A DNA stretch of 64,000 nucleotides from an uncultured Nesterenkonia sp. Its GTDB lineage: Bacteria > Actinomycetota > Actinomycetes > Actinomycetales > Micrococcaceae. Every line of letters starts with the position of its first letter. Positions within the stretch are counted from its first letter, which is position 1. The notes below the pieces were generated by a model. The model was not told the origin of the DNA. It worked only from the letters and a program-made list of their open reading frames with translations, and ran no database searches. Positions 18,564 to 24,979 of the stretch are shown here, in pieces. The stretch covers positions 620,001 to 684,000 of the forward strand of contig CANLUC010000001.1 of the NCBI GenBank assembly GCA_947494195.1, written 5' to 3'. The position numbers were made by a program, and so were the translations under genes.

Positions 18564-18780
18564 TCAGCGCGGTTTGTTCACCTTCTCGGGCTCGAGCGAA
18601 TCGGGTGCAGTACGCAATGAGTACGCAGCAGTTTCAATCCGGTCCCCCAAGCCGGTCAGATCGTCCTCATAGAGATCCGCATAGGCGTCGAGGGTGAGAG
18701 TCGCAGACTCAAGGCCGAGGGCGCGCTGCAAAACCTTGATATTCGCTCCACCCTGGACCGCCACAGAGGCAAAGGTCCCT
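18564..18780 (-). pseudogene. C-terminal remnant of tyrosine recombinase (integrase)
   Basis: The frame encodes TFASVAVQGGANIKVLQRAL, then the conserved LESATLTLDAYADLYEDDL block of actinophage-type integrases, in which the Tyr of LDAY corresponds to the catalytic tyrosine. The upstream catalytic Arg and His-x-x-Arg boxes are missing: the similarity breaks near 18775-18780. A GTG at 18764 opens the remaining 66 codons. Its position directly next to the tRNA repeat is where an island integrase is expected. It is almost certainly inactive alone. Confidence 0.75.
18610..18627. repeat. Paired GTACGCA repeats, left end of island
   Basis: Two GTACGCA heptamers (18610-18616 and 18621-18627) with a 4-nt spacer, an 11-bp period, 60 nt inside the left att repeat. 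The same pair occurs at 20466-20483. They look like arm-type integrase or excisionase binding sites; this is inference. Confidence 0.45.
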
Positions 18781-18841
18781 TTTCTCCGGGGCGAGACTCG
18801 GGGTCTCTGACTCTGAACATGTCCGGTGCGGCCCGCGACCG

Positions 18842-19144
18842 GCGCGCGGGGCTCACGGTCGCCTCCCCAACCGGGACGGACAGACGACCCCGCGGAACTT
18901 CATCGGGCAGCTCTACGAGCACCTGTCAGAGCCCTCTGCGACCCGCCGGACAAAAGTCACGGTGCACGTCACCCCGGACGGCAGGGATCTCCACATACCG
19001 CGCACCGCCGAGATCGTTCCCCAGGATGCAGACACCCCCAAGGACGACCCAGAGTTCAACGAGGTCGTGCTCGGGGCCTTCAAGTGCGGACGACTGGTCC
19101 TCAGAAGAGCTTCTGGTCCCCGCTGTCCGCGTTGTCCCGGATAA
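18842..19144 (+). other. Possible gene fragment between integrase remnant and fic
   Basis: No start codon convincing, but the + frame reads like a soluble protein from about 18870: TPRNFIGQLYEHLSEPSATR, then VTVHVTPDGRDLHIPR and DDPEFNEVVLGAFKCGRL, before running into the fic 3' end. Family not recognised. The frame could be the C-terminal part of a gene cut by the same rearrangement that truncated the integrase, or non-coding sequence. This stretch (18781-19100) otherwise holds no gene. Confidence 0.25.
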
Positions 19145-20216
19145 GGAGGTCCATGAAACGTGTGTTGATAAAGATGCGCTCACGGCCGGCCTTGTAGTCC
19201 ATGAGCACGCCTGCGTCGAGCAGGGCTGTCAGCCATTTCGTCGCGGTCGGGCGCGATACGTTGCAGGCCTTCATGACGTTAGAGATTCGACAGTACGGCT
19301 GCTCGAAGAGCACATCGAGCAGGCCGAGGGGTCCGCCACCCGCGATAGCCTCGCTGATCTCACGCTTCATTTCGCCCTCCAGTTCACGGATGGCCTTGAT
19401 TTTGCTGAGTGTCGAATCAGCTGTCTGCCTAACGCCTTCCAGCATGTACTCGACCCAATCCGTCCAGGCGCCCTCTTCTGTGACCGCTAGAAGCCGCTCG
19501 TAGTAGTCGTTCTTGTTCTCGATGATGAATCGCGAAAGATACAGCACAGGAGAGTCAAGCAGGTTCGCCGCCACGAGCATGAGGACATTCAAAACTCGAC
19601 CGGTTCGACCGTTGCCGTCCTCGAAAGGGTGGATCGCCTCGAACTGGTAATGAGCGATAGCCATCCGGACCAGGGGGTCGTACCCCTTCGCGGCATTCAC
19701 GAAGAACTCCCAGTCCCCGAGCTTTGCGTCGATGACGTCATAACCTTCTGGAGGCGTGTAGATCGCCGTGTGGGTGATGGGGTTCCCTATGTAGGTTCCA
19801 GCGGCCGTCCGAAGATCCATCGTGTGCATCTTGATGATCGAGCAGACTTCGCGTGCCGTATTCGTAGTGATGACGCCTCTCTCCGCAACCATTCGGAAAC
19901 CCTCGAAGAGTGCCGTCCTGTATCGCAAAGCTTCACGGGTAGCCGGGTTGGCGGACGATTCATCGAGAGCATGCATGAAAAGTTCGTCAGTCGTGGTGAC
20001 GATGTTCTCGATTTCCGAGCTTGCCTGGGCTTCGAGTAGAGGAATCGCATTGATCAGCACCGAAGCATTCGTCATGGAGCGCGCCGCTTCGTTCATGGCA
20101 GCCAGAGAGACCCTTGCCTCGGTCGTCAGCTTGAGAATCTTGACGGTTTCCACCTCGGCCGCAGGAGGTAGGTTCGGAAGATCGTTATAAGGGGCGGACG
20201 CACTCCATGGGGACAT
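19101..20216 (-). CDS. Fic family protein, class II, with C-terminal winged helix
   Basis: 371 residues. The Fic motif HPFEDGNGRTGR (His196-Arg207) is complete, so AMP transfer or de-AMPylation to a protein hydroxyl is expected. An inhibitory-helix motif SSEIEN (Ser66, Glu70, Asn71) precedes the Fic core, which makes it class II, like SoFic. The C-terminus (about 290-350) has a winged helix with ISNVMKACNVSRPTATKWL. ATG 20216 is chosen because TTTACA-17 bp-TACTTT ends 6 nt before it, although the frame extends to a TTG at 20240. It is the only intact gene of the island and has lower GC than its neighbours. Confidence 0.92.
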   Translation of the reverse strand: MSPWSASAPYNDLPNLPPAAEVETVKILKLTTEARVSLAAMNEAARSMTNASVLINAIPLLEAQASSEIENIVTTTDELFMHALDESSANPATREALRYRTALFEGFRMVAERGVITTNTAREVCSIIKMHTMDLRTAAGTYIGNPITHTAIYTPPEGYDVIDAKLGDWEFFVNAAKGYDPLVRMAIAHYQFEAIHPFEDGNGRTGRVLNVLMLVAANLLDSPVLYLSRFIIENKNDYYERLLAVTEEGAWTDWVEYMLEGVRQTADSTLSKIKAIRELEGEMKREISEAIAGGGPLGLLDVLFEQPYCRISNVMKACNVSRPTATKWLTALLDAGVLMDYKAGRERIFINTRFMDLLIRDNADSGDQKLF

Positions 20217-20222
20217 GTGAAA

Positions 20223-20251
20223 AAAGTAGCAACACGACAATGACGTGTAAA
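20223..20251 (-). promoter_or_regulatory. fic promoter
   Basis: On the minus strand TTTACA (20251-20246), a 17-bp spacer and TACTTT (20228-20223) form a near-consensus sigma-70 promoter, with 6 nt to the ATG at 20216. The transcript would be leaderless. The -35 box is inside one arm of the inverted repeat 20242-20276. Confidence 0.6.
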
Positions 20252-20276
20252 GAATTCGATCTTTTTTTTACACGTC
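20242..20276. promoter_or_regulatory. Inverted repeat overlapping the fic -35 box
   Basis: GACGTGTAAA (20242-20251) and TTTACACGTC (20267-20276) are perfect 10-bp inverted arms around a 15-nt AT-rich centre. One arm contains the -35 hexamer of fic, so a repressor bound here, perhaps the winged-helix domain of Fic itself, would block transcription. Confidence 0.5.
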
Positions 20277-20581
20277 GTGAGCTCATGTCAACGAATATGC
20301 ATGGATTATCCACAAGATTGAGTGTGCTATGTCGCTGCGAACGAGCCTCATCAAGGGCTAGTTGTCCACAGCTCTACACTTCCCCTCAACTAAGGACGTC
20401 GTCCAGATCTGCCCCCGCAAGCATTCCCGGCCGATCCTCGGCATCGATCCCATCCGCCCCGCCCGGTACGCAGTCAGTACGCAAGAAATCCACAAAGTGC
20501 CGTTCTCGGCCATCAACAACCAACCCAGCAAACGCGCCTGATTAGGCACGATAGAGAAAGAGGGTAGTCACCGCCACCCCT
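20277..20581. other. Non-coding right arm of the island
   Basis: No convincing gene. The segment holds two DnaA-box-like nonamers in the same orientation, TTATCCACA (20306-20314) and TTGTCCACA (20362-20370), and the GTACGCA pair (20466-20483). A 63-codon minus-strand frame (20358-20549) has no recognisable features and is not called. Confidence 0.4.
20466..20483. repeat. Paired GTACGCA repeats, right end of island
   Basis: GTACGCA at 20466-20472 and 20477-20483, again with a 4-nt spacer and in the same orientation as the left pair, 98 nt inside the right att repeat. Confidence 0.45.
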
Positions 20582-20634
20582 GCACCGCTCTCCTAAAGCG
20601 GGTGTCACAGGTTCGAATCCTGTCGGGGGGACCA
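20582..20634 (+). repeat. 53-bp direct repeat, att site (distal)
   Basis: Exact copy of 18498-18550 without the 5' part of the tRNA. The reading frame of the next gene on the minus strand ends inside it. Confidence 0.88.
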
Positions 20635-21114
20635 TCGTCCTGCAAGGTGATCCGCCAGCAGCAGCGCCTGCGCCTCGCGACCGAGCAGCCGGTACGCCTG
20701 CTCCCAGTCCTCGGGGTGGGCGTTCTGCAGCCCGCTCCAGCGGCCCCCGGCCCTGGCGGGAATGCGGATGATTCCCTCGGCAGAGTCCAGGGCAAAGCCG
20801 ACGAGCACGTCGATGCTGTGATCTCCGGCGTCGACCTCGATCGCGGCGTCGGTGCGGAAGATCCCTGAGCGTGCTTTGCGCCGGTGCGGCAGCTCCAGCT
20901 CCTCGAGCAGCTGCTCGACGACTGCCGGCTCCGCGTCGACGACGAGGTCCCAGTCGTGGACCTCAGCGACGAGTCCCAGGCTCGCCAGAAGCCCCGATCC
21001 CCCGACGACGTTGTCGATCCCCTGCTCCTCCAGGGCCTTCTGGATGCGCAGGATGCTCGCCAGTGGGGGCATCGTCACCCCAGGAGTCGGTGCAGAGTCC
21101 GGTGCAGGGTCCAT
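20605..21114 (-). CDS. Nucleotidyltransferase-fold protein of unknown function
   Basis: 169 residues. GGSGLLASLGL followed by HDWDLVVD resembles the helix and metal-binding DxD of the pol-beta/nucleotidyltransferase superfamily, then IEVDAGDHSIDVLVGFAL supplies a third acidic strand. Function and partner are unknown. ATG 21114 is used; ATG 21072 in the same frame is an alternative. The last ten codons (ending RWSPRQDSNL) lie in the att copy, so the original C-terminus may have been encoded by tRNA antisense sequence or changed at integration. Confidence 0.6.
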   Translation of the reverse strand: MDPAPDSAPTPGVTMPPLASILRIQKALEEQGIDNVVGGSGLLASLGLVAEVHDWDLVVDAEPAVVEQLLEELELPHRRKARSGIFRTDAAIEVDAGDHSIDVLVGFALDSAEGIIRIPARAGGRWSGLQNAHPEDWEQAYRLLGREAQALLLADHLAGRWSPRQDSNL

Positions 21115-21240
21115 GGGCTCACGATACTCGGCAGTGTGACGTTGCCCGGGCTCAGGAATCTCTGCACGTGCCTGACGGTTGGCCTGTTCAGCACGGCTCG
21201 ATGAGTCTCACGGGCCACCACGCACGAAAGGAACTCCTCC

Positions 21241-22347
21241 ATGACTTCTTCCACCCAGGCCAGCCAGGTGCAGGACAAGCTCTTCTCTCCTCTCTCCCTC
21301 GGCGCCATCGAGCTGAACAACCGGCTGGTGATGGCTCCCTTGACGCGCATCCGTGCGGATGCTGACGGGGTGCCCAACGATTTGATGGTGGAGTACTACA
21401 CCCAGCGGGCCTCGCTCGGACTCATCGTCACCGAGGGCACCTTCCCAGTCATGGAGGGTCGCACCTGGATCGGTCAGCCCGGCCTGGAGACTGCGGATCA
21501 GGTCAACGGATGGCGCCGAGTGACCGAATCGGTGCATGCCGCAGGAGGGAAGATCGTCGCGCAGATCATGCATGGTGGCCGCATCGGACATGAGCTGATC
21601 TCCGGCACCGGCCGCGTCGTCGCGCCGAGCGCCCTGGCCGCGCCCGGCGAGATCCGCACACCGGAGGGGAAGTCTGCCCACCCGGTGCCCCACGCGCTGA
21701 GCACCGAGGAGGTCGCGGAGACCATCACCGCGTTCACCCAGGCGGCGGAGAACGCCATCGAGGCTGGGTTCGACGGCGTGCAGCTCCACGGAGCCAATGG
21801 CTACCTGCTGCATGAATTCACCGCACCCGCATCGAATACGCGCAGCGACCAGTACGGCGGCGCTCCGGAGAACCGTGCGAGGCTCTCCGTCGAGGTTGCC
21901 GCATCGGTCTCGGCAGCGATCGGCGCGGACCGCACCGGCATCCGTCTCTCTCCTCAGCACAACATCCAGGGTGCGCTGGAAGAGGATCACGAGGACGCAC
22001 TGGCGACCTACCGGGTGATGGCCGAGGGCTTCGCCCCGCTGGGACTGAGCCACATCGATGTGCTCAACGCTGATCCGGCGAGCGAGATCGTGCAGCTGAT
22101 CCGCCGCGTCTCCGGTGCGCCCTTGATCGCGAACAGCGGCTTCGGGGTCCAGACCACACGTGACGAAGCCGCACGCCTGGTCGAGCAGGACCTGGCGGAG
22201 GCCGTGGGGGTGGGCCGCTCGGTCATCGCCAATCCGGATCTCGCCCACCGCTGGGAGATGGGTCTCGACGAGAACCCCGCAGACCCGTCGACCTTCTATG
22301 TCGGTGGCGAGCGCGGCTACACGGATTACCCCGCAGTGCGGAACTGA
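21241..22347 (+). CDS. Old Yellow Enzyme family alkene reductase
   Basis: 368 residues, the normal length. FMN-binding TIM-barrel features are present: NRLVMAPLTRIRAD (about 20-33), VAQIMHGGRIGH, GFDGVQLHGANGYLLHEF (about 178-195), RTGIRLSP, and the phosphate loop ANSGFGV with VGVGRSVIANPDL. It reduces activated C=C bonds with NAD(P)H. An AAGGAACTCC Shine-Dalgarno lies before the ATG. Like other NemA-type enzymes it could detoxify electrophiles; the natural substrate is unknown. Confidence 0.94.
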   Translation: MTSSTQASQVQDKLFSPLSLGAIELNNRLVMAPLTRIRADADGVPNDLMVEYYTQRASLGLIVTEGTFPVMEGRTWIGQPGLETADQVNGWRRVTESVHAAGGKIVAQIMHGGRIGHELISGTGRVVAPSALAAPGEIRTPEGKSAHPVPHALSTEEVAETITAFTQAAENAIEAGFDGVQLHGANGYLLHEFTAPASNTRSDQYGGAPENRARLSVEVAASVSAAIGADRTGIRLSPQHNIQGALEEDHEDALATYRVMAEGFAPLGLSHIDVLNADPASEIVQLIRRVSGAPLIANSGFGVQTTRDEAARLVEQDLAEAVGVGRSVIANPDLAHRWEMGLDENPADPSTFYVGGERGYTDYPAVRN

Positions 22348-22351
22348 CCGC

Positions 22352-23050
22352 TCAGCGGAGTCGTTTGAACCCCTCGGCCTGCGTCGCCGAACCAGAGACC
22401 AGGACGACGTCGTCGGCGGCAAGCACCGTCTGCGCCGTCGCCGGCTCCCAGTGCCCGCCGGCATGCTTCACCGCAGTGATGGTGACTCCATGCCGGCGGC
22501 GCACATCGAGCTCGCCGAGCGGCTTCCCGAGGATGCCCTGGTGCGGGGTGGTCTTGGCCAGCGCGTAGTCCTCGTCGATCAGGATGTAGTCCTGCAGGCT
22601 GCCGCGGACCATATGCGCGACCCGACGGCCCATATCCTGTTCCGGGAAGACGATATGACGCACCCCGAGCTGTTCGAGGATCGCGCGATGAGCCTCGCTC
22701 ACGGCCTTGGCCCAGAGTTCGGTGATGTTGAACTGCAGCATCAGCGAGGTTGCGAGGATGCTGGCCTCGAGGTTCGAGGCGATGGAGATGACCACGTGGT
22801 CGAACTCGTCCACCGAGAGCTGCCGCAGCGCCTCCTCGTTGGTCGCATCGGCGGCGACCACGTGGGTGAGCTTGCCGTTGAGGGACTGCACCACGTTCTC
22901 GTCGCGATCGATCCCGAGGACGTCGGTGCCGTGAGCCATCAGCTCCAGCGCCAGTGCACGTCCGAACCGGCCCAGTCCGATGACTGCCACTGAGTCTGGA
23001 CGCGCGACGTCGCCCGGGTTGGTGCCTCCGAAGAGTTTGAAATTAGCCAA
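22352..23050 (-). CDS. ktrA: Potassium uptake regulatory subunit, TrkA/KtrA type
   Basis: 232 residues. RCK_N domain with the NAD-binding loop VAVIGLGRFGRALA (about 22-35), GIDRDE and ADATNEEAL, then a TrkA_C domain (about 150-230). It gates the KtrB channel in response to nucleotide and perhaps c-di-AMP. The frame opens at a GTG at 23095, but TTG 23050, with AAGGAAAGG 7 nt upstream and overlapping the ktrB stop, gives the family N-terminus and tight coupling. Confidence 0.9.
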   Translation of the reverse strand: MANFKLFGGTNPGDVARPDSVAVIGLGRFGRALALELMAHGTDVLGIDRDENVVQSLNGKLTHVVAADATNEEALRQLSVDEFDHVVISIASNLEASILATSLMLQFNITELWAKAVSEAHRAILEQLGVRHIVFPEQDMGRRVAHMVRGSLQDYILIDEDYALAKTTPHQGILGKPLGELDVRRRHGVTITAVKHAGGHWEPATAQTVLAADDVVLVSGSATQAEGFKRLR

Positions 23051-24404
23051 TGATGGGCCTTTCCTTGGGCAGTTCATACATGGTGCGGCGCTCACGCAGC
23101 GCGAGAGCGGAGGCGAAGGTGATCGGCCCGACGCGGCCGACGAACATCAGCACCACCAGCAGCACCTGGCCGAGCGCCGGCAGGTCCGCGGTGATGCCGG
23201 TGGAGAGGCCGACCGTGGCGAAGGCGGAGATGGTCTCGAAGAGGACCTCGTCCAGTGGGAGTCCGGTCAGGTGCATCAGCGCTCCGGTGACCAGCACGAT
23301 CAGCCCGGTGGCCAGCAGCACCACGGAGATGGCTTGGCGGTGCACGGCCCGGGAGAGGCGCTTGCCGAAGATGTTCACCGCAGCGCCTCCGCGCAGCTCC
23401 GCGAAGAGGATGAACAGCAGCACCGCGAAGGTGGTCACCTTGATGCCGCCGGCGGTGCCCGCGGGGGCTCCGCCGATGAACATCAATGCATCCATGCCCA
23501 GCCAGGTGGTCGGCTCCATCGCGGAGATGTCCACGCTGTTGAATCCGGCGGTGCGGGTCTGCACCGACTGGAAGAAGCCGGCGAGGAGCTTATCGGACCA
23601 GTGCAGCGGGCCCAGAGTGGCGGGATTCGACCATTCCAGGGCGAGGATGAGTCCGGTGCCGCCCACCAACAGCACGGTGGTGGCCCAGAGGACGATCCTG
23701 GTGTGCATGGACCAGAGCCGCGGGGTGCGGTAGCGCCGGCGCAGCTGCAGGATCACCGGAAAACCGAGACCCCCGAGGATGATCGCCGCGGCCATGGAGA
23801 GGCAGACGATCGGGTCCCCCACGAACTGCATCAGTGAGTCGCTGAAGAGCGAGAACCCGGCGTTGTTGAACGCGGAGATCGCATGGAAGAGACCCTGCCA
23901 GAGGGCTTCGCCGAAGGTCATCTCATAGCTCAGCCAGAAGCGCAGGGTCAGGACCACCGTCAGCACGCCTTCGACGATCAGCGAGATCTTCACGATGCCC
24001 AGGATGAGCGAGCGCAGGTCCGCCAGTCCCAGGCTCTTGGCCTCCGCGGCGGCAAGGAGCTTGGACCGCAGCGAGAGGCGGCCCAGCACGATCAGGCCCA
24101 CCACGGTGGCGAAGGTCATCACCCCGAACCCGCCCAGCTGGATGAGGACCAGGATCACCACCTGGCCGAGCCCCGACCAATGGATTCCTGTGTCCACCAC
24201 GGTCAGGCCGGTGACGCAGAGCGCCGAGGTGGCCGTGAAGAGTGCGTGGATGAAGCTGGTCTCTTCCCCGGCGGCCGTCGCAGCGGGGAGCATCAAGATT
24301 CCCGTGCCGAGGCCTGTCACCAGGAGGAAGCCGAAGAAGATGAGCTGCACCGGGGTCATCCGGCGAAGCGACACCCGCGCGGTCGCGGGCTCAGGTTGAG
24401 TCAC
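23043..24404 (-). CDS. ktrB: Potassium transporter, TrkH/KtrB type
   Basis: 453 residues with eight or more membrane helices and repeated selectivity-loop segments: SALCVTGLTVVDTG, AISAFNNAGFSLFSDS, QTRTAGFNSVD and ISAFATVGLSTGIT. This is the K+ or Na+/K+ conducting subunit, working with KtrA. The GTG start is 8 nt after TACGAT (24413-24418) with TTGAAG 18 bp further upstream, so the transcript is probably leaderless. Confidence 0.95.
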   Translation of the reverse strand: MTQPEPATARVSLRRMTPVQLIFFGFLLVTGLGTGILMLPAATAAGEETSFIHALFTATSALCVTGLTVVDTGIHWSGLGQVVILVLIQLGGFGVMTFATVVGLIVLGRLSLRSKLLAAAEAKSLGLADLRSLILGIVKISLIVEGVLTVVLTLRFWLSYEMTFGEALWQGLFHAISAFNNAGFSLFSDSLMQFVGDPIVCLSMAAAIILGGLGFPVILQLRRRYRTPRLWSMHTRIVLWATTVLLVGGTGLILALEWSNPATLGPLHWSDKLLAGFFQSVQTRTAGFNSVDISAMEPTTWLGMDALMFIGGAPAGTAGGIKVTTFAVLLFILFAELRGGAAVNIFGKRLSRAVHRQAISVVLLATGLIVLVTGALMHLTGLPLDEVLFETISAFATVGLSTGITADLPALGQVLLVVLMFVGRVGPITFASALALRERRTMYELPKERPIIG

Positions 24405-24412
24405 AAAGGTGA

Positions 24413-24442
24413 ATCGTAGACCTGCGCGGCGAAAAGCTTCAA
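24413..24442 (-). promoter_or_regulatory. ktrBA promoter
   Basis: On the minus strand TTGAAG (24442-24437), an 18-bp spacer and TACGAT (24418-24413), with 8 nt to the GTG start. Confidence 0.55.
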
Positions 24443-24482
24443 TCCATGGGGAACGCGCGGCTGAAGAGGCGTGTTAACCAGG

Positions 24483-24522
24483 TCGACCCCCTGTCCTCGC
24501 ATCAGCGAAGACAGGGGGTCGA
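24483..24522. terminator. Strong hairpin downstream of cspA
   Basis: A perfect 13-bp stem, TCGACCCCCTGTC and GACAGGGGGTCGA, with a 14-nt loop that contains a further TCGC/GCGA pairing. It lies 81 nt beyond the cspA stop. The T-rich side is on the plus strand, so it may act in both directions. Confidence 0.7.
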
Positions 24523-24603
24523 TCTTTTGAGGTTCTGTTCATCGAACCCGAGATGCTCAGCGTCAGAGGGCTATAGAGCCATCCTCGGCGAACTCAGAGA
24601 AGC

Positions 24604-24807
24604 TCAGAGCGGGTTGACGTTCTCAGCCTGCAGACCCTTGGGGCCGCGGGCGGTCTCGAACTCAACCTTCTGGTTCTCCTCGAGGGAACGGAAGCCGGAA
24701 GTGGTGATCGCGCTGAAGTGCACGAAGACATCGTCTGAGCCGTCTTCGGGGGCGATGAAGCCGTAGCCCTTTTCAGCGTTGAACCATTTAACTGTGCCAG
24801 TGGCCAT
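24604..24807 (-). CDS. cspA: Cold-shock protein, CspA type
   Basis: 67 residues, a complete cold-shock domain: [15 protein letters not shown] (RNP1) and DVFVHFSAI (RNP2). It binds single-stranded RNA/DNA as a chaperone. The leader upstream is roughly 125 nt if TAGGCT at 24945-24940 (minus strand) is the -10 box, and carries a GCATCG/CGATGC hairpin near the Shine-Dalgarno, which may serve temperature control. Confidence 0.96.
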   Translation of the reverse strand: MATGTVKWFNAEKGYGFIAPEDGSDDVFVHFSAITTSGFRSLEENQKVEFETARGPKGLQAENVNPL

Positions 24808-24979
24808 GATGTTTCCTTAATATACTTGCTCTTGCTACGCATCGATCTCACGATGCATGTTCCGCAACCAGCCTGGCCGGCCAGAGGCGGTGTCTACTGG
24901 GTCAACGGCAGAGTTGCAGAAGCCATGTAGTACTCCGTCAGCCTACGCTAATAATCCACTGAGGTCACTACGAGTCCTT

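Larger units (their letters stand above)
18498..20634. mobile_element. Small integrated genomic island in tRNA-Arg(CCT)
   Basis: The interval is bounded by a 53-bp exact direct repeat: the 3' part of tRNA-Arg (18498-18550) and a copy at 20582-20634. It carries the C-terminal remnant of a tyrosine integrase next to the tRNA, a short uncharacterised stretch and a Fic-family gene whose base composition is visibly more AT-rich than the flanks. Matching pairs of GTACGCA repeats lie inside each end (18610-18627 and 20466-20483). With only an integrase fragment the element is probably not self-mobile. Flanking chromosome should join 18550 directly to 20635 in island-free relatives. Confidence 0.85.

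Noticed and set aside
20358-20549. 63-codon minus-strand ORF in the island
   Set aside because: No Shine-Dalgarno, no conserved features; it overlaps the repeat pair and DnaA-like box.
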